A DNA stretch of 64,000 bases from Thuidium tamariscinum (taxonomy: Eukaryota; Streptophyta; Bryopsida; Hypnales; Thuidiaceae): positions 3,100,001-3,164,000 of the forward strand of contig OX344752.2 in NCBI GenBank assembly GCA_947034885.2, written 5' to 3'. The notes beneath the pieces are model-generated. The model was given only the letters and a program-made list of their open reading frames with translations. It was not told the DNA's origin and ran no database searches. Below, piece by piece: positions 13,254 to 25,300 of the stretch. The stretch's first letter is position 1. Each line of letters begins with the position of its first letter. Made by a program: the position numbers and the translations under genes.

Positions 13254-16200
13254 TTTTATCCTTTTTAATTCATTAAAACTTCAAAATTCATTAACTTTCT
13301 CACTATGAGTTCAAATGCCACGAAACCAAGCTGTGCACCCCTCATTGCCAAGAGCTTTCCGATGATACCCAGAACGCGACTTAGAGACGCATGGTCCGAC
13401 AGATCTCAACGTGATGAACAAACAAAACAAACAACCTCTCTTAAGGGATACATGTTGTTGCTATTATATTTTTGTTGAATTCCAAGTCTTGGATTCACGT
13501 GTCTTCCCATCCTGGAGATGGGCAATCATTAGCAGCCCAAGTTGCCCAAGTTCTGTGACCCTGTTGAGTGTGAATTTAAAATTTGACCCGATAAAAGGTC
13601 AACAACTTACCACCAAAGGCTGGTAGTTTAAATTTCATTGGTGTTGGTTAAAAGAAAGGGTGTCTAACTACCCTTCTCCATGCATGTGATGACAAAAGCC
13701 GAACATTCTTGTGGCTACCATTCAGATAAAGGTAAAGGTGAAAAAAAGTCATCAAAACACACAGCAATACTAACATGGATTTGCAATCCTCTTATTTAGG
13801 AAAGTCAATAATATTGGAAAGATCAAAATCCCAATGGAACATTCTTTTGGGCTCCATATCTATGTAAAAATTACTATTGTCAATCTTTCAATGGAGTTGG
13901 CAATAAAGACCCAAATGCATTTAATGAAGGTCACTAGTTGCATGGGATATTGAGAAGATTATAGTTTATTATTTAAAAATAGAACAATTTATAAATCTAA
14001 TATTTGTTATAAATTTAATTTATTAATTTATTAATATAATATGTATTTTCACATTTTAATATGATACACTTCTTCCTGAATGCATTGTATTTTACTGAGT
14101 TGCTAATAAGGTAGGAGGCTTGAACACCGATAAGGCACTTTGAACCGAACATGACTTAGAGGTACATTTCGCTTTCTTCAATATATCCAAATGTACAAAC
14201 TGTATACATTCTAGGAGGTGGTCACTTTTAGAGTCCTATGGCATTTCTACTTTAAAATTTCATAACTAATTCCACAAAGCTTCAAAAAATATGAAACAAC
14301 TTGGGTTGGATGTCATTTCCTCTTGTCTTTCAAAGAAACTTAATTGAAAAATATTTCAAGATGTTTTCCCTCCCCCAAATTCAGCTTCAGCGCTTAGATG
14401 GTCGCTTTATGGACCTCCTACCTTACTACCAATGACCATTACAAACACGATGACATCAACAAATATCATACCTTCCATTGATTACTATTGCTACAAAGGG
14501 CTTTATTGCTCTTTTGCTAACAATTATGACCAAATTATAAATTTAAATTATGAAATGTTGAAATGTTGGAGATTTAAAATCTTTGAATGTAAAATCTCAT
14601 AAACTTCAAATTTATAAATATTCCATTTTCAAAACTTGTAAATTTATAAATTATAACTAAAAATTCATATATTTGAAAAATTGAAGGTTTAACATTGAAA
14701 ATTTGAAAATTTGAAAAATTCAATTTTAAGATTATTTTATTTGAATATTTGAAAAATAATTATTTAGTTGATATAATTTATTGAAATTTTAAGCATGTGG
14801 TTGTTTCTAAATTTCATTAATTTTAAACTAGAGCTTTCTTGTTCTTTGCACATCCAATAACATCCAATTCAAGGTTTTAGGGCCCCATTTTGGAACTAGA
14901 ACATGTTAGTGATGGGAATTTTTTCATGCATATTGGAGTTTAGAAAGCATTAGATTTCACTATTGGAAATCAATTTTTCATTGATAACTATCCTATGTTT
15001 ATTTATTTGTAACTCTACTTAAAGTATAGAATTTTCTTATAAATATTGAATGGTAATTTTGAATAACAAATTCTCAACTTTGGAGCCCGCTTTGGAGTGC
15101 TAATTTTCAAATTTTCAAATGACTTAATAAAAAAATTATGTAGCATAATGTTCTACACTGCAATATAAATATATATAAAGAATTTCATCTTTTTTGAGCA
15201 TGTATTGCATTTGATATGATTTACTTTATATTTTATTCAAAAATTCATGATAATTTCAAATTTTCACAACAAAATGTGAATTTTTTATACCAATAATAGA
15301 AGATATAAAATCACATCTCTAAAAAGTAAATACAAAAGATCATATGATTCGTAGATAGTTGTGAATGAAAATAGTTATAGACTCATCATTTTTGAATTAC
15401 AAGTCTTTAGATTTCAATTGATATAAAAGTCTTAGCAATTAGATTTACTTTAGAGATGTAAGTTGATCAATAGCTATTGTTGAACTTAATAATTGTCAAT
15501 AGAAAATTTCAAAAATACATACTTTGTAGATGCAAAGTGGACCCTATATTCCCACTTATTTTAGTAAGTTCAATTGGGTTAGAGATATAACTATCAATTC
15601 TCATTTTATTTATTTTTAATTTCAATTTTTTGCCTTTGCTTTGAAAATTAAGTGGACCTAGTAGTCTTTAGAAAAATTTCAATGAACTCAATTGAAAAGA
15701 CACTCTATGGGCTCTAATTTTAGTCATGTTTATACAAAAATCCATTATTTTTGTATAGTCTTCAAAATCCATTATTTTCCACCATTTCTTTAGCTAAATG
15801 TAGAGGGTTGCTATTATGTGAGCCTAGGAGAGTGAGACCATGAGTCTAGAAGACTATACACGTACAATTTAAAAACCTTCTATGATTATAATGCATATAT
15901 ATTGTAGATACCTATAATATAGGTGTTTATATTATAAGCACCTTCCATGGTTGTAGGATATCTACCTATATGTATACTTAAGGCTCACATGCTCACATAC
16001 TCAATTAATAAACCCCCTAAAAATCACTCCAAAATCTAGCTAAACCAATTCCAACCTAAAGATCACCAATACAATTTCAAAAACAATCCCCTAAACTTTC
16101 AATCAAGCATCAATGGAAGCACAAAGATCCCTAAATGTCTTTTACTTCTAAACTTTATTGTTCACAAAACTACCAAATATACCAAATTTTGTTTGAGGAA

Positions 16201-16690
16201 ATGTAATAAAGAAGATACACATGTGTACATTAGTTTTGTTAATAATTAGAAGAAGTTTGGAACATGTCTAAAAGTTCAAAAATTATGCAACTAATTTTGA
16301 ATATCTAAAAAATCTCATTGTTGCCAATTTTGAATATCCAAAAATTATTCTTAAGAAAAATTTAGAAAAAAGTTCACAATTGCACATGAATAGAAAAAAT
16401 TAATCCAAAATTGCAAGTGTCAAAAAAGTAAGAACAACAAAGTGCTAAAATCCAAAAAAACAAATTAAGCTACCAACTTGTCCAAATTAATTCAACACCA
16501 AGAAGTCAAATCTAACCTAAGCATATAGTACTTCATATGTTGGAAATTATGAAAAATCACATACCTTCCCAAGGAGGGAACTATTCTTGTCCTTTTGGAT
16601 GCTAATGTGGCTATTCTTAATTCCCAACATGGTACCAATGACGATATAAAATCATTCTTGAACTTGCAAAAATATAAATGAATTGTTTGC
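13254..16690. other. AT-rich intergenic repeat DNA
   Basis: No gene is visible. The stretch 15160-15420 resembles the interior of the TTAACCCC-ended repeat family (see 43770-44504). The remainder is degenerate AT-rich sequence. Confidence 0.45.
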
Positions 16691-16974
16691 ATGTGTAGAA
16701 GCCTTTAGATGTGAGTGGTGTTGTCCACAGATTCATAAAATGGTGAATCTTCAACCCTTTGGACCCCATGATTCCAATTTCACACTGAGTGCAATTTTTA
16801 CTACAATGGTCCGTCCTAAACCAGGGATCTGAATTCCATAGTCGGTCTCTCTACCTTGATAGTAAGGCTTGACAATCCTGTTCCTTAGTTAGCAGAAGAT
16901 TCTCATTAAACATAAATGTTAATGATAAAACTTTCCTACAAACGCCGAAGTATCAGTCTCAAGGCAAACTCGTG

Positions 16975-19900
16975 CTACTCAAGAACAATCATACGAGAAA
17001 AGGCCACTTGCCAAGAACCCAAGAAGAGCCTGCGTATGTACTTCACTCCATTCTGGGCTGCCACGGCTTGACTCTTCTCTTCCGTGGTGGCCCTTTCCTT
17101 TTCCAGAAGATTACAAATGCTAACAACTTCACGAACGAGGTTGGAGATGAGGGCTTTCCTTTCCTGGAGGTTCGTCTGCAGCCTGCTCTCTGCAAGCATG
17201 GTTTAAGAGAACCAGAAATTATGCTTTCGCTACTGAAAACAGTCTGTAAAAAATTTGGCACCCACATTCCGAACCAATGTCTTAGACTAGCACAACATAC
17301 CCACGAACATGGAAATCAGTGAGTACACAATCCAGTAAGCATATGTTTCAACATACCTAGCAATGAGACAATCTCCTCGAAACGAGACCTGCGGAAGAAC
17401 AAAGGTTCGTCAATACAACACGAGATTCAACAAGCATGTGCACATGATCCTCAGTTCAGACACTTGAGAACGATGAAGAGGAGGAGTTTACTTACCTTAG
17501 TGCAATCTGTCTCGTTGAGGAGCTCGCCAGTTTCTGCCTTGAGCACTTCATCCCCTGGAACCTCCTCCCGCAACTCACACCTGTCTCTCACTGTGCTGAG
17601 TGCAGTTAGATTGCCTTCATTCAAACCGCATTCCTGTTTCCAAGACATGGCTCACAAACCAAGGAAACTATCCATGTGTTTGAAAACGAAAAATTCGATT
17701 AACCACACTGAGGATGATGGAATTAAGAAGAGGACAAATTTTACATCAGTGAAGAACATTGAATGCGTTGGTCTAGAGACGAACAAAAAGAAAGCCCTCA
17801 TGTGATGCACTCAACACCGCTAAAAATGAACACATTCGAGCCTCTTGATCCTCGAGGAGTTAACCACCGAACGTAGACTCATTCCAATTTGATTTAAAAA
17901 GCAGAAAGTACATGAAACGAATAATAACAATGCAATGGATTGTTCCAAACCTCTTGCAAATCTTGGATGATGGGTATCTAACCATAATGTTCCGGAGCTC
18001 GACTTGTTGCACTAGGAATTTGCAGCAACTCCGCCTGTATGGAGTGAAGCAACTGATTACCTGCAACGCTCAAGGATACAGCCTCCACTTCATTTCCCTG
18101 CTTTTCATTAGAGTCACAAGAAAGCTGTTGCAATGTATCGCCATCCCGGTCTGAATCTTTACAATTAGTTTCTAGACCATTGGAAGTACGAAGAGCATTC
18201 CCAAACGTTTTCTGCAACACGGCTGCAGCCATGTGGCATCCACCACCCGAAATTCGGTATGGCGAGAAATCGGGGCTATGACTGTCATCTGTTTGGGGCA
18301 TCGTTGCTAACTCCACCAGGCCGCTAGTTGAGCCAGACCTGACCACCCCAGAAGCAGTGTCGGGAGTTGCGCTGGTGCTATCGTATGCCGGCTCGACATT
18401 AGAGCTCACTTTCAGAAACTTCTTCTTAATCATTCTGAGCTTCCTCGATTCATCCGTCCTCCCAGTTTCTGCGCTTGATTCGGATGCGTTATTGAAATAG
18501 TCGATTCGTTTATGCAGCACTTCTCGACTCCAAGGCGCTGCTGAGTCGTCCTCGGTTTTCACTCGGTCGGAACTCAGTGGGTCAAAGCCCATCTCAGCCT
18601 CACCCTTGCCCTTGGCGCTAAGTGAGCCTTTTTGTTTCTGTCGCCAGAGAAACTCTGTTTTTATTAAAAGACGCCACTTTCACTTAAGATACAAACAACA
18701 AAGACTGTCCAAATAAGCATTGAGCATAGTTCCTATTCTTAAAGTTGAACAATTGAGGTAAAAATCAAAATCCAATGCATCTTAGAATGTATTTTTTTGG
18801 ACACTCTTAATAAGGTATGAATATTAGAAGTACTAAATATACGTACTCTTAGTTTCCGTAGGACAATCAAAAGAGACTACCAAAGATTCTTAGCATGAAT
18901 CTTCTAGACATTCTGAATAAACCTTGAATTATTGAAGTACTAATTATAGATACACCCGAAATCAATCTTAGGCTCTGATTTGATGTTCAAAAATATCCAA
19001 GTAAGCAATTGAGCATGCTTCCCATATTAAACTTTGTTATTGTTGAGCAATTGAAAGAAAATTCCAGTGCACCTTTAGTATATATCAATTAGACACTCTA
19101 TGAATGAACTACTAATTTTAGAGGTACTAATAATAGGTGTATCCAATTTCGACCATAGACTCTTACGTACAGATTCCATACATTTTAGGCAACAACCTGT
19201 GCGCGCTGCATTTAATAATGGGGTAGCAATTAGGTGTGGTTACCTTAGAGATGGAATGTGCACATCAACAGACCCAGTCCCATCGTTCCCATATGATAAC
19301 AATGCAAAAAGGAGATTACAAGAGTAAGTATGAACAGGCCAGTTAAGACGGAACCTTGTAGGGCGTCTTAGCTTGCAGGAACCGTTCTTCCTCTAGCACC
19401 TGTGCAGGAAGATAGTGATGGAGCCTTATTCAAAATAAATTTCAACAATTAGATACAATAACTCGTTTTCTTCTGTAACTGCGACAGACAACGGAACACA
19501 GAACTACACTATCACACTAACCAGGACTTGGTTAAAAATTCGCATGTGTCAGTGAATTTTTAACTGATAACCCCTTTTCAAAATAGGATTCGCATGAAAG
19601 CTGATGCATGACCTGAGCTCCAGCATCAGTGTACCCAAGTTTCTCCTGATTCATTAATATATGAAAAATTCACTATTACTCATGTTGAAGCACAGAGCTT
19701 AAAAAGGAATGCTGTGTAGTTCTATATTGAGAAATGTCTGGATCTTCATTTACCGTGCGGTTAGCAAGACCTCGCTTCGTTGATCTCTCGGCTTGCATAA
19801 ATCCTTCAGCCGCATCCTGGACCTGCAACAGAAGCGCAAATTGAAGTTGACAGAGCCTGCTTCAAAATCAAGTAACATCGACTTTCCAGGCACTCAAACT

Positions 19901-21011
19901 TTCACAGCCCACTAATTAAGAAACACATTGCGCGCGATGGTCACAGGTTAAACCCTAAATGCCCGGCCCAGAAGGCCAGGTAGGGGATTCTCAAGTTACA
20001 AACTCAAAATTTAGTGCAATGTGTAATGGCAATTTCTGTCATTCCATAGAACTAGACCCTACCAAAATTCTATTATTCATCAACTGGAGTTGTCCAGACA
20101 CAAAAATGAATTAAAATTGAGTGAGTTACGAGTTTTTGAAAAATGTGACTTTTAGGAAGTCGTGAACTTCCATTTTTATTTTTTGAAACAGACGAAAAAT
20201 TCATTCCTTTTGTCAAAATCAGACTTTATTGACTATCCATAAACCCGAGATTTTTGTTCAATATGATGGCTCTTCATTCTGAGCACGTCAAATACATCAA
20301 GGAAAAATGAAAACTAGGTCGAGTATCAATTTTTGATGTCATTTCAAGCAATCGCAAAGTTTAATACTACAGTCAATTGATACAAACTTCAAATTTCCTA
20401 CTTCACTATGGTATAATATATGAATTCAAAGTGAGAGATTTATGGGAAAAAAAAGTGAAAATGTCGTTCAAAAATGAGAAAATATGCATGTTCTTGAAGT
20501 GTTAAAAGAGCTCACCAGATAAGGACTCCTTGTGAATTTACTCGCTCTCTTTCCATTGCCGTCCAACTGTGCAGGAGCTGACACGCAACACTTGCAGGGG
20601 CGTTCCAAATCCTCAAAATAGGTGTTGCTCTGGCTCTGAGCGCAGCACACATTATCTGACGCTGGTGGAACATCTTCAGGAATCTCACTGACAGACCTGC
20701 AACAGTGAAACTTTCAACACAAAGTTAAGCCAAATGAATAGGAGTGAAAATTCGTGGCTCGTAAACGAGAAAATACGTATAGGACCTGATACACAGAAAT
20801 ACCCAAATGAGCTTAAAATGTACCATACAGAATTAAGTTGCGAGAAATCATTTGAAGAATCTCCCAAAACGAGTTAAAGCTCGAGAAATTGGAAAGACAA
20901 TAAGAATATCACAGACCTGCAATGCCGCCCAAACACATACCCCAGCGCCAAACAGCCTGCTCCCACCAAAATCGGGTGGAAGTCGGTCCAGATGAGAAAC
21001 CCCTGCGACAT
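16975..21011 (-). CDS. Membrane-anchored coiled-coil protein, unrecognised; stop and phase break in model
   Basis: Function unknown. Proposed exons (minus strand): 21011-20917, 20696-20516, 19822-19754, 19399-19355, 18637-17951, 17633-17496, 17388-17357, 17189-16975. Exons 1-5 join in phase at AG acceptors and GT donors; the exon 4 donor (GTTCCG) is weak. The start is the ATG after a leader with a telo-box-like AAAACCCTAG. Residues 12-28 (HPILVGAGCLALGYVFG) form a likely signal anchor. Exon 2 has Cys clusters (VCC, CKCC). Exon 5 is long, polar and Ser-rich. Exons 7-8 encode a coiled coil (SRFEEIVSLL, then LQERKALISNLVREVVSI). Two problems: TAG at 17978-17980 lies in frame within exon 5, although the frame continues openly to a donor at 17950 that matches exon 6; and exon 6 ends in phase 0 whereas exon 7 needs phase 2. 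If the stop is real the product is 349 aa without the coiled coil. It could be a decaying gene, a missed micro-exon or base errors. Confidence 0.6.
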
Positions 21012-21239
21012 TCAAAGGCCCTCCAATTCGCCACTGTCAACACGGGATCCTTGAAGATACTAGGGTTTTCGTAAGCATTGTTGTCTTCGCAACTGGATTG
21101 AGGCCATGCTTGCTGTGCAGGAGAGGGACGATGTGAAAGGGCGCCATTCAAGCACGTCAAGGGACACCAGCTCTTCTCACGCCACACAAGGCTGAGAAAT
21201 TGACTGACGCACCACTTCTCTACGTCAATAGTGGTTAAC

Positions 21240-22722
21240 TGAAATGAAAGTTCCTAAAACTAGCCTAATTCTGAAATTTGAATTTTAGGATAGCTGAGTC
21301 ATTTTTCCAATTACCAGCCCCGCGACGCGACGGCGCCCCGCGGACGGCCGCGAGAGGCCTCTCTCCGATCTCTGGCTGGGATTCACTTTCGTTTCCTGTT
21401 CGTCGTTGGTCCGGTCCGTCTGTGTCGATCCGGTTTGTTTGTTGCACCTCCGCCAGGCCACCTGGCGGTTTGTTCCTTTCCCCTTGCAATGAAATCCCGT
21501 TTCATTTGTTTCAATAACCAAAAAAGAATTGCCCGTCATGCCAATCTTTGAAATGCGAGTCACTTGATGTCATCCCCAGTTCCCCACGCCAACGTGATTC
21601 ATGTGTCCTATGTTGCAGTCCTGTCCTGTCTTAAAAGCATTGAAATGATGGGCTTTGATGACGGACCTTGAAGATACAAACTCTTAACGCTTCCAAGGAT
21701 ACAGGTTGTCAAAATATACTGAACAATCAGCCCGAGGGGTTTGGTGAGAGTGTGAGACTATTAAGGATTTTCGGGTACGCCTGACTCTAAAAGAGAGGGT
21801 AAAGATAGTTCTCTCAAAAATTCAATGCTCGGAGGAGCTTGTACTCCAACACTGCAGATCACGAATCATGCCCGCAAAAAAGTAAAAACCCTGGAAAACA
21901 ATTATTTGGGATTTGGGGGTCTCTCTCCAAAAAACAAATTTTGACTTAGACAGTCAGGCTGTACGTCTCCAAAGCCTGTGTGGGCCTGGCACACGGTGAC
22001 CCAAACTATACCAAGACCCGAGCGGCCCCTCAAACCCTAGAAAACTGAGTAGAGGCGCCACCACCTCGTCCCAAAAGAACTGCCAGAGCTCAATACAGCA
22101 ATCCATCGCCGCACGGAACGTCCCAGTCCCCATCGCCACCGAGTGGCGCACACACAAATATCTTGTGTAGCGCAATCCAGCCCCTCCTCGAATTTCGGGA
22201 AACAAAACGGCTCAACACGAGAACTACAGACAGAGTCACGGCGCAGTTCGGTGGCGGTAACAGTTGCCGACGGCAAGCAGAACAAGCGAAAAAGACAAGC
22301 GAATAGGCGGAAAGTAAGGGAAAAGTAAGGAATTGAACAGTAGATGTAAAGCAGTGTAGAGTCTGTACTGTAGACTTCACGTGGGGGCGGACCTGATCTC
22401 AGATGCACCGATCGGAATGTAGACCAAGTCTCGAAGGTGAAGTGCTGCTCTGGCACTTTCCGTGAGGCCGCCTTCAGAAAAAAAATTGTGAAAAAGTCCG
22501 TTGTACTGTTGACCATGTAGTGAGGAAAAGCCGGAGAAGGAGCCAGTTGGACAAGTACCAGCAAATCCCACGCTGTGAGTTCTGCACGACTACCCTTCAA
22601 CAGTGGAGGAAGCTGGCTGGCACCCAGTTTCCGACTTTTCATTCTCCATCCACCGTTGGAGTCAAAATTCAGACAGAAGAATGATGCGACCATCATCTCA
22701 TCAATCCGTGTCCCCCCCAAAG
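21240..22722. other. Intergenic region between divergent genes, with a GC-rich island
   Basis: It separates the minus-strand coiled-coil gene from the plus-strand P450 and should hold both promoters. A very GC-rich patch (about 21316-21365, many CG dinucleotides) stands out. Several overlapping frames of 60-233 codons occur on both strands at 21950-22740, but they have no domain or consistent splice signals and I do not call them genes. Confidence 0.5.
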
Positions 22723-22729
22723 TATAAAA
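22723..22729 (+). promoter_or_regulatory. TATA box of the P450 gene
   Basis: TATAAAA lies 261 bp before the start codon after a C-run. A start site near 22755 would give a leader of about 235 nt. Transcription start is inferred, not observed. Confidence 0.6.
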
Positions 22730-22752
22730 CACCGCCACCCCCTCGCCATTCC

Positions 22753-22971
22753 ATCACAGCTTCACAGCTTCACAGCTTCACAGGCCCTTCAAGCTCTCTG
22801 CGACTCTGCTTGTTTGCACATTTCCTAGTTGCTGTGAAAATTAGCGAGAGAGTAGAACTCGTCCAATTTGAGGCCGTATCACAGCCCTCATTCACTTTGC
22901 AGCTTCAGATCTCTCTAGAGCCTTTCTCCTGTCTGCAAATTTCGCACTTGCAGTGAAAATTAGCCAGAGTT
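22753..22971 (+). repeat. Short repeats in the P450 leader
   Basis: Three copies of CACAGCTTC occur in tandem at 22753-22782. A longer imperfect direct duplication, offset by 119 bp, shares GTGAAAATTAGC and flanking sequence (about 22814-22852 and 22934-22971). The two segments together make up most of the predicted 5' untranslated region. Confidence 0.6.
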
Positions 22972-22989
22972 GCAGCTCAATTTCACGCC

Positions 22990-24820
22990 ATGGATATCAA
23001 GCTGCTTACCGGGCTGCAATGGCTCGAAATAGCCGCCTTCACCTGCGTCTCGCTGTTGCTGCTCTCCCAGTTGTGGCCCCGGAAGAAGAATTCGCAGTCC
23101 AATTTGCCTGGGGGGTCCTTCGGCTCGCCTCTAATCGGAGAAACTTTGAAGTACATGGCGAGTATGGCAACCTCCCACCCCACTTTCATGTCCGAGCGTC
23201 GCCAGAAATTCGGGGAGATGTTCAAGTCGAAGTTGATGGGCGCTTGTTGCATTATCACAACCAAAGCCGACACGATCAAGTGGGTGCTCGCCCACGACGG
23301 CAAGCAATTCGTCACGGGCTATCCGAAATCCTTTCGCAAAGTCTTGGGCGAGTACACCGCGCTCAGCACGCACGGGGAGAAGTGGAAGAGCACTCGCCGC
23401 TTCCTAGTGAACTCCCTGCGCGTTGAGCTTCTCAAGGAGCGCATCCCAATGATCGAGAGACTAGTCCTGGAGAATTTGAATTCGTGGACGGTCAAGGGCG
23501 AAGTTAGCATTCGTGAAGAAACCAAAACGCTCGCGTTCAATGTTGTCGCACAATACTTGCTCGGGTCGCGCCTCAGATCGGGTCCTGTCAACGATTCCTT
23601 GCGTGACGATTTCTACACTTTGACTGAAGGGCTGTTCGCTTTGCCAATCCCACTTCCGGGCACGAAGTTTACGAAAGCGTTACAAGCGCGCAAGAACATT
23701 GTGGAGACGCTCGAACGTGACGTTGTGAGTCAACCTCGACCTGTCGGGGATGAAGACCAGTACGTAGATTACAAGGAACATATGCGCAAGGAGTCGCCGG
23801 AGATGTCGGAGGAGATGCTGCAAGAGCACACGAGATGTCACGTTCTCGGGTTGCTGTTTGCTGGGCATGAGACGGCAGCGTGCGCGATGCTGTTTGCGGT
23901 GAAGTACATCATGGACCATCCCCGCGTTTTAAATGAGCTGCGTGCCGAACATGAGAACATCCAGGTTTCGAAATTTGAAGATGGCGGACTCACGTGGGAC
24001 GATTACAAGAACATGCGCTTCACGCAATCGGTAAGCTTCTCGAACTCTCCTCGCAATGATCTTTCTTCTTCAATTTCTGCAAATCTTTCATGAATGATTC
24101 ACGCTTCCAGAGAACTCTTGACAGTTCTCGACATTGCTTGACTGACTCGATTGTTCCGGGAATGCAGGTCATCACTGAGACATTGCGTCTTGCCAATCCC
24201 GTCACTCTGCTATGGCGCGAAGCTACCGAAGACGTGCAACTGAATGGTGAGCTTCACACTCCTTTCGTTGCACCCCAAAATTCATCAATGGATCGATTCT
24301 CTTGCAAATTGTTGTACAAGTTGTGGTGCAAATTGCAGCCCTATCGTTCTAGTTCCCCCATGTTTTGACCTTCACAATCCTTCACAAAACCGCTAAATTC
24401 ATCCCTTCAATCTCATATGCAAGAATTACACCCCTGTTTTTCTAATATCAGCTATTCTCGGTTTCAGGATACGTCGTGCCGAAAGGCTGGAAAACAGTGT
24501 GCGCAATTCGTGAAGCGCACCATGATCCCGCCTACTTCGAGCACCCCACCAAGTTCAATCCTTGGCGGCATCAGCAGGAAGTGATGAATGTGGCGAAGAA
24601 GCCCCCGTTGTTGGCGTTCGGAGGTGGCCCTCGCTACTGTCCTGGATCGGAACTCGCCCGCGTGGAGCTTTGCATTTTCCTACACCACCTCGTGACGAAA
24701 TTCGACTTGCATCAAGCTGCACCGGAGAAGATGACCTTCTTCCCCATTCCCAAGTTCAGCAATGGCCTGCAAGTGCAAGTGCGGGAACGCACCAAGATCA
24801 CGCACAAAATCCTCGCGTAA
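22990..24820 (+). CDS. Cytochrome P450, CYP85 clan
   Basis: Haem-thiolate monooxygenase, 490 aa, three exons: 22990-24030, 24168-24246, 24468-24820, all GT-AG and in phase. The start CCATGG is in good context. Residues 12-29 form the N-terminal ER anchor, followed by a basic stretch and LPGGSFGSPLIGET (39-52), a CYP85-clan style proline-rich hinge. The I-helix oxygen-activation motif AGHETA is at 291-296, the K-helix ETLR at 351-354, the meander FNPWRH at 403-408, and the haem loop FGGGPRYCPG at 424-433 with Cys431 as the thiolate ligand. All essential residues are present, so the enzyme should be active. The clan includes brassinosteroid, abscisic-acid and triterpenoid oxidases (CYP90, CYP724, CYP85, CYP707, CYP716); the sequence looks nearest CYP90/CYP724-like proteins, but family and substrate cannot be fixed here. 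The first 347 codons lack introns, unlike multi-exon angiosperm relatives, whereas the two late introns sit at positions typical of the clan. Confidence 0.95.
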
Positions 24821-25300
24821 GGAGATTTAGTTAAGCGGGTTTAAGTGGGGGTTAAGCGGAATTAGGGTTGTAGAGTTAGCCATAACCCCCTATTTATTAC
24901 CACCAAGTCCCGTTGAGGTAGGTTCCTTTGACATCCACTAAGTTATCTGGAGAGCAACCAACTCTGGAGGCAGTAGGAGGGGACATCAGTACAGAATTTA
25001 ACTAGTCTTTTTGGTAGTTTTTTTTCCCTTAACATTACGGGAGCCAAGTAGACTGAGACTTTGGTTTCGTAATTTTGTTCTAGGGTAGGCCTCTCAACCC
25101 ACCCACATGAAGAAGGTACAGGAATTAGAAGAATGCTCAAACAGAGCTGAGGGTAGCTGGCTGTTTTAGCCTACATGGACCTGGAAAGGGAGTCAATTCC
25201 CACTTGTAAATACTCATGAAAAAGGAAAATTTTGTTGTTACAATTTGGTGTGGCAGAGGAGTGGCGTGCAGTGTGTACCTATGGTGAATCTATACATCTA

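Noticed and set aside
22037-22738. 233-codon minus-strand frame upstream of the P450
   Set aside because: It overlaps the P450 promoter and TATA box, has no recognisable domain, and its composition follows the GC-richer DNA. The overlapping shorter frames there are equally unsupported.
22953-23426. 157-codon plus-strand frame
   Set aside because: Out of frame with and overlapping the start of the P450, which has a full set of motifs.
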